Translations under genes and position numbers: made by a program
The notes under the pieces: generated by a model
Databases searched by the model: none
Told to the model about the DNA's origin: nothing
Seen by the model: the letters and a program-made list of their open reading frames with translations, nothing else
DNA from: Trichomonas vaginalis G3
Taxonomy: Eukaryota; Parabasalia; Trichomonadida; Trichomonadidae
NCBI RefSeq assembly: GCF_026262505.1
Contig: NC_067205.1
Coordinates: forward strand, 18,969,645 to 19,033,644
Length of the DNA: 64,000 nt
Reading direction: 5' to 3'
Shown: positions 57,091 through 64,000 of the stretch, piece after piece
How the letters are laid out: every line of letters begins with the position of its first letter
Position numbering within the stretch: the stretch's first letter is position 1

Positions 57091-57694
57091 GTAAAATTAT
57101 GTTTTTTGAACTAAATATAGCTTTTTTGAACTCTAGTGATTCGTTTTAAAGCCACTTGATTCACATCCTTTTTCCAAATTTTTTGCGAAATTTGAATTTT
57201 GATAATAAAAATTTTTAAATTTTATTTCAAAAATTAGATTTTAAACATTTTTTAGAAGATTTTTCAAAAATTATAAACGAAACTTAGGCATGATTATAGG
57301 CAATAAATACAATTCGATCATTAAAATTATCATATATACAAAATAAATTTCTTTCCTCATTTAATCAGGCACAACGCAATGCAATTGTGCTAAATTCATA
57401 ACATATTGCCTTTTGCTTAATGATTTCTTCGTTTACAGTTATTACAAAACTCCTTCAAATTCTCATAAAACAAATATGAAAGGAAGAATAAAGTTCATTT
57501 CAAAAGAACAAAAGAGCAATGTCGAAGATACAAAGAATTTACACATCCCCTGGCTCAATCAGATATAATAATTTTTATGATTATTAGAAATATACTGAAG
57601 ATCCCAAATTTAATGTCCCAATCCGTATAAAGTAAAAAATCACGATTAATTTTTCATGTAAAAAGTATCTTTACCGTATTGAATTTCGACTAAT
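57091..57694. other. Convergent 3' spacer, copy 2
   Basis: AT-rich spacer between the two converging stop codons. Nothing recognised. Confidence 0.45.
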
Positions 57695-58768
57695 TTATTG
57701 AATTTCTCTTAAATCCTTTCTAACAGTTCCGATTTGTGGGATGTCCTTAAGATGAACAACGTGTGATTCAGCGTATTTAGAAACGTCGACACCTTCTGCA
57801 GCTTCCTTTTCAACTTGGGTCTTAATCCAGTCGTATGTCTTTCTAAGGCCTTCAGCAAGTGGGATCTTTGGTTCCCAGCCCAAAACCTTTCTGATCAATC
57901 TGTTATCAGAATTTCTGCCTCTGACACCTTCTGGGCCTGGGCCGTGGACTAAAGGCATCTTCTTGCCTTCGAATGAGAGTGCGAGTTCAGCAAGCTGGTT
58001 CATGCTGACCATTTCTTCAGATCCGATGTTGATTGGCTTATCCCAGTCACTGTTGAAGAGTCTCCAGACACCTTCAAGGCAGTCATCGATGTATGTGAAT
58101 GAGCGTGTCTGCAAGCCATCGCCCCAGATATCGAACTTCTCCTTGGAGCAAATAGCTTTACGGCAGAAAGCTGCAGGAGCTTTCTCTCTGCCACCACGCC
58201 AGATTCCCCATGGTCCGTAAATGTTGTGGAAACGAGCAATTCTTGTCTTCATTGTTGGGAAGTCCTTGGAGTAATGCTGTGCGAGCTCTTCTGTGCAGAG
58301 CTTCTCAAGGCCATAGCCATCTTGTGGCTGAGCTGGCCAAACACAGTCTTCTGGAAGTCCTGGGTTGTCAATTTCTAACTGCTTGAACTCTGGATAAACG
58401 CAAGCAGAAGAGGAATAGAAGAATCTCTCAACACCATTACGGCGAGCAGCCTCGAGCATGTTGGAGGAGATCTGGAGGTTGTTGTACATAATAACAGAGT
58501 GGTTTGACTGAATGAATCCCATGCCACCCATATCGCAGGCAAAGTTGAAAACCCACTTGCAGCCAGCGGAGGCCTTAGCGCAGTTTTCGTAGGTACGGAG
58601 GTCAAGTTGTAAGAATTCATCGCAGAATTCCTCTGGTTTCCAGAATTCGTTTTCAGCCCAGTCAACAGCACGGACCCAATAGCCCTTAGCACGGAGGAAT
58701 TTTCCCATGTGGCTGCCGATGAAACCAGCACCACCACCAATGCAGACGCGAATCTTTTCTTCAGACAT
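57695..58768 (-). CDS. GDP-mannose 3,5-epimerase (EC 5.1.3.18)
   Basis: A 357-residue intact frame, the length of the extended-SDR family enzyme. It has the NAD-binding GGGAGFIGSH at residues 11-20. The substrate and catalytic regions are strikingly like the plant enzyme: DMGGMGFIQSNHSVIMYNN (79-97), SSSACVYPEFKQLE with the acid/base Cys123, DGYGLEK with Tyr152 and Lys156, GGREKAPAAFCRKA with Lys196, and GPEGVRGRNSDN. The reaction inverts C3' and C5' of GDP-D-mannose to GDP-L-galactose (and GDP-L-gulose), the committed step of plant ascorbate synthesis and an L-galactose donor for glycans. It acts in the cytosol. GC is higher than in neighbouring genes, as in strongly expressed trichomonad genes. 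Start is ATG 58768, 15 bases after an Inr-like TCATTTATC. Confidence 0.95.
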   Translation of the reverse strand: MSEEKIRVCIGGGAGFIGSHMGKFLRAKGYWVRAVDWAENEFWKPEEFCDEFLQLDLRTYENCAKASAGCKWVFNFACDMGGMGFIQSNHSVIMYNNLQISSNMLEAARRNGVERFFYSSSACVYPEFKQLEIDNPGLPEDCVWPAQPQDGYGLEKLCTEELAQHYSKDFPTMKTRIARFHNIYGPWGIWRGGREKAPAAFCRKAICSKEKFDIWGDGLQTRSFTYIDDCLEGVWRLFNSDWDKPINIGSEEMVSMNQLAELALSFEGKKMPLVHGPGPEGVRGRNSDNRLIRKVLGWEPKIPLAEGLRKTYDWIKTQVEKEAAEGVDVSKYAESHVVHLKDIPQIGTVRKDLREIQ

Positions 58769-58783
58769 CTCTGAGATAAATGA
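58769..58783 (-). promoter_or_regulatory. Inr-like initiator upstream of GDP-mannose 3,5-epimerase
   Basis: On the minus strand TCATTTATCTCAGAG precedes ATG. TCA(C/T)T(A/T) initiators within about 20 bases of the start codon drive most trichomonad genes. With A of TCA as +1 the leader would be about 13 bases. Confidence 0.5.
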
Positions 58784-59637
58784 AGTAGAATCTTCTCAAT
58801 ACTCAAACTTTTCAAAAATTCTGAGGAGCGTTTTTTGAGAGCTTTATAAGCGGACTACCAATTTCTCAAATATGAATTGTTATGAAATTGTATGCATTTC
58901 TAAATAAAAATATTTCTCCTTTCAATTCATATGTCAGATACATTGAATTTGAGATATTCCATTGTGATATTAAACATCATAAGATTATCAACATTATTGT
59001 CAAAATTCACTTCACTCTTAGATAAAAACCATAAACGATCAACTCGATCGGAAATATTTTTCCCAAAGGTTCGAAAACTCGCATGAAAACCCCGATAATC
59101 ATCGAGTCAAAGAATAAATGATGTATTAAAGCTATCAAGGCACTCTATATCATTTGTTTTTAAAAAGCTCGATGGATTTCATATTTAAAATTATTTCTGA
59201 TCTTATTAATCAATTTTAGAAATAGAAAAATGGTGTTTTGGAGAAAAAAATTACAATCCAACTCTGAATATACCATTGATCTGATATTTTATCAAAAATC
59301 AAAATTAATCTTTCTTTCCAGTTTAAATAATACATCTATCCCTAGAGTGAAATAACTCAATTCATCACTATCTCATATTTCTTCCCTTTTCATATAAAGT
59401 TCATTGAAAGTCGAATTAACTCCACAACTTAGGTTTTGCCAGTGGGTAACAGGAATACTTCTTACAAAGTTTATTATATTTACTATCAATAAAATATTTT
59501 TGATTACTTTTCTTTCTGTTGTTGTGATCATGACAATTGTCTTTTGTGTGCAATTTTTATTAAAATAAATAGTTGATCTAGTTCTATTTTCCTTTATCAA
59601 ATAAAATTTATGCACGATTGTATAATTTGAATAAGTA
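58784..59637. other. 5' flank of the epimerase, copy 2
   Basis: AT-rich spacer up to the end of transposon E'. No gene. A 105-codon minus-strand frame at 59373-59690 runs into the transposon end and has no recognisable domain. Confidence 0.4.
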
Positions 59638-59861
59638 AGGGTTTCGTTTTGCGAAAAAAACGTACAATACGCAATTTCGCTAAAAAACATTTAGCTAGCA
59701 ATTTCGACCTTTGACTCCACTCAAGATGTCACTTTTTTAATTTTGCGGTATCATATTTTTGGAAAATCTTTATGAATAATATATAAAAAGTCTCTTTAAT
59801 ATCTATATTTCATATTTTTATCGATTTTTAAAGTTTTTGCGAAAAGTATTCAATTATTTTT
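59638..59861. mobile_element. Terminal part of transposon E' (inverted E)
   Basis: About 224 bp, the near-perfect reverse complement of the right end of E (61462-61686). It starts AAGGGTTTCGTTTTGCGAAA and holds clustered TTTCGC/GCGAAA motifs. Homology stops at TTTTTGCT, where beta-helix gene sequence starts. Confidence 0.9.
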
Positions 59862-60632
59862 GCTGTTGTGACTTGTTGAACTTCACCTGTAATGACTGAA
59901 GAAGGAGGATCAATTCCTTCATAATATAGACGCCAAATACTATTTGTAACTTCTTCACAATGAACACGTTTTCTAAAAGCAATTAATTTGAACTTGGCTT
60001 AGAGTCAAAAAGACTCTCTAATAAAATATAAAAAATGAAAGGGGGTAACACCATGTTGAACTTCATTACTATAATTCAAAATTAAATGTTTTAATTTCAT
60101 CTGAAAAAATGACTTCAACTTTTTAAGCATCTTTGAATGCAGGAAGACAACCATCAACATCAAATATTCCTGATATTTCATATTCAACACTTTTTTCCAT
60201 ATCAATATGAACACATGTTCCATAATTTTCATGGATATCAGTAAAATATAGATTTCCTTGATAGTAACCATAACTTGATTGACTAATTCTTTTTACATAA
60301 TGTTTTGGGTTATTTGCATAAGCAATTATTAAATGTGAGTTTGTTAATTGTGGCAATTGATAAGTAAAATCTTTAACATTGATAACTACGTTTACATGCA
60401 TATCAGATGAATAACGTTCTGAAATTCCATTATATTGAAGAACTAAATTTGGCTGGCGACCTTTTATTCTAAGTAAAATTGATTTTTCATATTCATGTTC
60501 ATTTTCATTTATTAATGAATAAACAGGTTTCAATGGTTCTCCATTTTCGAGCATAAACATATTTGCATTTCTAAATACAGCTATTGTTATATATGAATAT
60601 CAAGCCCTAATTTGAATTGTTTTTACTTCATC
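59862..60632 (-). pseudogene. Surface-gene remnants inside E': beta-helix 5' end plus membrane glycoprotein ectodomain
   Basis: 59862-60060 matches the 5' end of the array's beta-helix gene and the following spacer. At about 60090 the sequence jumps over about 1 kb present in the array (10863-11867) into the glycoprotein ectodomain (60123-60632). That part has a continuous 145-codon stretch with MFMLENGEPLKPVYSL and YQGNLYFTDIHENYGTCVHI. The transmembrane half is deleted. It is diverged from the array units by substitutions, so it is an older copy. Confidence 0.75.
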
Positions 60633-61694
60633 TAAGGGTTTCGTTTTGCTAAAATTGTCACTTTTATAGCATATTTGTTTTTGGATGTTTTGCGAAACCA
60701 AAAAAAAACTATGATATACAATGTGTGTGTAAAGAAAATACTTTATTTACTAGTTAAAAAATCATTTGGTATTGATCAAGTTATTTTTTCTGGATAAGAT
60801 ATTATATGGATAATTGGATAGAAAATACAATTATATAATCTTGTACCTGGTTTAATTAAGCTAATTGTCATCAGAAACTTGTAATTTTTATGAATTTCAG
60901 ATTTTCTTTTCATTACTGCTTTTCTTAATAGGTCAAGTTCTTATTTACGTTATAAAGTATGATATTTACAAATATCAAGTTATCATGTTTTTTGAGAAAT
61001 TATGAGAAACAAACAAAAATGAAAAAGATAGGAATAGCAATGAATAGTGATGTGGGTATAGAAAATGTAAGAGATATGAATGCAAAGCAATCAGTATTTA
61101 GGATATTGACCATAGATTTCGAAAAAAAAATGCTGCATATTGAGCGAAAACTATGATTATATTATAAGGCTGTCATTTAAAGCATAATGAAACTATTCCC
61201 TTTTCATTTTAATCGAATAAGATAGTAAAGATTTTTGAATTAGCTAGAAACTGATGAGATGTTTTCACAAATCAGATTTTTAATCTCTATAATGCATAAT
61301 TCACTCAATATCTCAATTTTGATATTGCGAGATATTTTTGCTATCGGTTTCGCAATTTTGACACAATAGCAAGAAGGTTCTATAAGCATTATTATCAACG
61401 TAGAATCTGAATATCATATCAGAAAATGTCGCAAATCTGACATTTACCCGACCAAATAGCAAAAATAATTGAATACTTTTCGCAAAAACTTTAAAAATCG
61501 ATAAAAATATGAAATATAGATATTAAAGAGACTTTTTATATATTATTCATAAAGATTTTCCAAAAATATGATACCGCAAAATTAAAAAAGTGACATCTTG
61601 AGTGGAGTCAAAGGTCGAAATTGCTAGCTAAATGTTTTTTTAGCGAAATTGCGTATTGTACGTTTTTTTCGCAAAACGAAACCCTTACTTCATC
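60625..61694. repeat. 8-bp target site duplication flanking transposon E
   Basis: ACTTCATC at 60625-60632 and again at 61687-61694. The uninterrupted array sequence has one ACTTCATC at 12405-12412 in the same glycoprotein codons. Confidence 0.9.
60633..61686. mobile_element. Non-autonomous DNA transposon E (hAT-like by 8-bp duplication)
   Basis: A 1,054-bp element with 16-bp terminal inverted repeats (AAGGGTTTCGTTTTGC) and subterminal GCGAAA/TTTCGC motifs on both sides. It lies within the glycoprotein remnant between perfect 8-bp duplications. No transposase frame (longest about 65 codons). An 8-bp duplication suggests hAT; the termini do not settle the superfamily. Confidence 0.85.
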
Positions 61695-61783
61695 ATTTGT
61701 AAATTGAAGAGTTAATTCATCATCAGATACATATGGAGGCAATACAGCATCAATTTATCTGACTTCTTTTGCTTCATTTATGC
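61687..61783 (-). pseudogene. 5' scrap of the membrane glycoprotein gene
   Basis: Continuation of the glycoprotein after the E insertion (the DDELTLQF region). It stops near ATGCATAAA, where about 590 bp of the array's divergent region (12500-13090) is missing. Confidence 0.7.
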
Positions 61784-62826
61784 ATAAACTACAAAAAACC
61801 AGAGCCACTCAAAATAATCATAAACAAGAATTGCACAGGTCTTACAGATTTTTATGTTTCTCCGATGTTCAATGGCAATCCAAAACACGCATTCCCTGAT
61901 TTCATACCGATCGTCCCTACAGAAAACATCTTAAAGTGTCATTTGCTGATTCAATTTTATCATTTTGAAGAAAATTCTAAGATCAAAGAGAAAGCGATCG
62001 ATACAGCAGTTATTCCATTAAGTTGCATCTCAGGTAATAACAACACATCTGTAGAAGTCGAGCTTTTCTCAGAAGCAGGCAAAGTTTCTAAAGATGCCAA
62101 TGTAACTCTGCAAACACCAAAGAAATCAGAAGGTTTGTCATTACAGATCACTATCCCTCCATTCTACTTCCCTCCTCAAAACATGGCTACCGCATTGACT
62201 GATAATTTCGATATTCCAAGTTTGTCTGGAATTGACGAGTCATATGCTGATCTTTACATCATCCCTCTTTTCTGCCGACTTATTAAGAAGCGCGATTCTA
62301 AAGTTCTCCCAACATTGGTTCAATTATTGATCACATTTGGCGATGGCGGTAGAACATCACTTCGAAAGTGGTTGTTCAATCATTTCGATCCACAAACAAT
62401 TGGTGATGACTTCCCAACATTCTATCCGGAAGCGATTAAAGCATTTTGTCATGAAATCATTGAAGGAAAGATCGAAACAACAATCATTCCAGACTTTTCA
62501 ACATCTTTACCACTTATTCTTGACATTATGCAGATTGTTTTCTCCGATGGCAAACTTCAATCAACAGCTCAAGACTTAATTACAATTAACAACTCACTTC
62601 TTGACTTGATTTGCTTCTTATTGACTGAGGATATTGATTGCAATTCCATTACAGAGTCATTGGGACTCTTCTTCTTCCATAATCTTTCAGATCTTGGAAA
62701 TGAAGAAATCATACGATTCGTTTACATATTCCTTCGAACTATATCTAAGGTCAGACCCATAATTACTCATCCAATGTCTGCTACACGAGTTCAATGGATT
62801 TTCTTATCTCCATTATCTCTTTCTAA
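61784..62826 (+). pseudogene. DOCK DHR-1 and adjacent region, 3'-truncated, without mariner
   Basis: An uninterrupted frame of about 345 codons: NKNCTGLTDFYVSPMFNG, then the DHR-1 core LKCHLLIQFYHFEENSK, TFGDGGRTSLRKWLFNHF, and on through DDFPTFYPEAIKAFCHEII. That last stretch is the empty site of the mariner carried by the array copies. It is cut at 62826 in SLSK, where E' sequence resumes. It is missing the DHR-2 exchange domain, so it cannot be an active GEF. It preserves the ancestral reading frame where both array units are broken. Confidence 0.85.
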
Positions 62827-62943
62827 GCAAAAATATCTCGCAATATCAAAATTGAGATATTGAGTGAATTATGCATTATAGAGATTAAAAATCTGATTTG
62901 TGAAAACATCTCATCAGTTTCTAGCTAATTCAAAAATCTTTAC
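62827..62943. mobile_element. Internal fragment of transposon E' (inverted E)
   Basis: Reverse complement of E positions about 61230-61345, starting at AAAAATATCTCGC. Together with 59638-59861 it forms one inverted E copy lacking about 116 bp of its middle. Its far end is replaced by block X. Confidence 0.85.
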
Positions 62944-64000
62944 TACCCTATATTTCCAACTCTTGGAAATTTTTCATGACCCCCTACCCAGGGTCCTAAA
63001 ATGGGTATTTTCCTCACACAGACACCGTGGTTTTTTGAGCCGGGAAATAAATAGCGCAGACAGTTTCTACATATAGAGACATGCTTATACTTAGAGTTTG
63101 ACGGGAATCTAAAGTGATTTTTTTCTGCATCGCGAAATCTAATGCAATCTCAAAATCATGAAGAAACTGCGAATCGGAGCGCATTTTTTTAATATGTTAA
63201 TATATAAAGGTACCCCTACTACTGCAAATGCTTCAAATGAAAATCTAAGAAATCAGATTAATTTGATCACATTAGTATAGTATTGGTCAAACCAAAAACT
63301 CATATGTTGATATATAGCCTATAGATATTCATATTATCTACTTTTCATTGAATTACATAAGATTGAATAATCTCATAAATATTCTTTTTAATTTTCCGAA
63401 TTCCGTGTGCATTTAGATTGCCTATACCTGTATATAATAATTCTAGAATGGTTTGGTTAGATATTAAGTTTTTTAGATTAATATTTTAACATTTTGATAA
63501 AACAAGCATTTGTTCCATTTTAGAATCGCCATTGAACTCTGGTTTGACTAACATGATGTTGTATGATCAAATAAATTCTAACTTCATGAGATAAATTTTG
63601 AAATTAGAAAATGCGATATCTGACTCAAATATTTATCTGAACACATTTAACATTCAATGATAAACTAAAGTACTATACAGCAGATTCGATTTGGCTTATA
63701 TTTTATATAATCAACAAATAATCCTATAAAATTGTGCTATTCACGTTGCTCAAAGATGTATTGAACATTCCCTACTTGTGTATTGATAAAATTAGATATA
63801 GATTCTAATGTAAATCGATATTTTGAAAATTCATATATATTTTGTCTTGGTTTGGCATTTGATCGTGTTGAAACCGGAATTGCAATATATATCATCTAAA
63901 TATATAACTATCAAAATATGAGCTATAGATTTTTAAATTATTCTCCTGAATATGAGTGACTAACATAATTATATTGAATTGAGTAGTAAGAATCATAAAT
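62944..64000. repeat. Block X, copy 2 (runs out of window)
   Basis: Nearly identical to 28533-29589, with a handful of one-base differences. Non-coding and AT-rich. The hairpin repeats of copy 1 would lie beyond the window end. Confidence 0.95.

Larger units (their letters stand above)
48219..62943. repeat. Large direct duplication, copy 2 (frames intact)
   Basis: Copy 2 of the block at 30941-45824. The four host genes in it read without interruption. Its right border is the broken end of transposon E', where block X starts. Confidence 0.95.

Noticed and set aside
59373-59690. 105-codon minus-strand frame upstream of the epimerase
   Set aside because: It begins inside the transposon end, is AT-rich throughout and is not conserved in copy 1.

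Overview
The window looks like nuclear DNA of a parabasalid protist (a trichomonad, most plausibly Tritrichomonas or a close relative). The grounds are AT-rich, apparently intron-free genes with very short 5' leaders, an Inr-like TCATTTATC just upstream of one start codon, Pmp-like beta-helix surface proteins, an expanded-family style DOCK protein, a DD34D mariner, a virus-like element that carries a D12 adenine methyltransferase, and a glycine-rich surface domain. The species is inferred from these family types, not proven.

Layout. (1) 1-3273: two tandem beta-helix surface genes, a 70-aa secreted protein, and a membrane gene cut off at a 29-A run. (2) About 3303-8940: a decayed, Polinton-like virus fossil holding an intact adenine methyltransferase, three small open frames, a broken fibre gene and minus-strand remnants; 25 Ns lie inside it. 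(3) 8941-28534: a direct tandem array, period about 8,477 bp and 2.3 units, of [beta-helix surface gene (-), type I membrane protein (-), DOCK-family GEF (+)]. A mariner splits the DOCK gene at the same codon in both complete units. (4) 28533-30940: a non-coding block, called X here, with double-hairpin tandem repeats and an inverted gene fragment. X returns at 62944 and runs to the window end. (5) 30941-45824 and 48219-62943: a direct duplication of about 14.8 kb carrying a glycine-rich protein (-), a 1,634-aa helical protein (-), a TMEM53/DUF829 hydrolase (+), GDP-mannose 3,5-epimerase (-), and a broken surface-gene/DOCK segment nested inside DNA transposon sequence. Between the two copies lie a perfect foldback palindrome and a Wntless-like membrane protein gene.

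The second copy has intact reading frames. The first differs mostly by scattered one-base insertions and deletions, the pattern of unpolished long reads. Many of the 'pseudogenes' at 30.9-45.8 kb may therefore be assembly error rather than biology, and the same doubt applies to some breaks in the 8.5-kb array.

The most interesting structures are: a transposon (E') whose interior has been replaced by about 3 kb of host surface/DOCK sequence that itself carries a nested copy of the same transposon with a clean 8-bp target duplication; double-hairpin repeats in which one loop is flipped; a 517-bp palindrome; and a plant-like GDP-mannose 3,5-epimerase. No tRNA, rRNA or CRISPR was seen.
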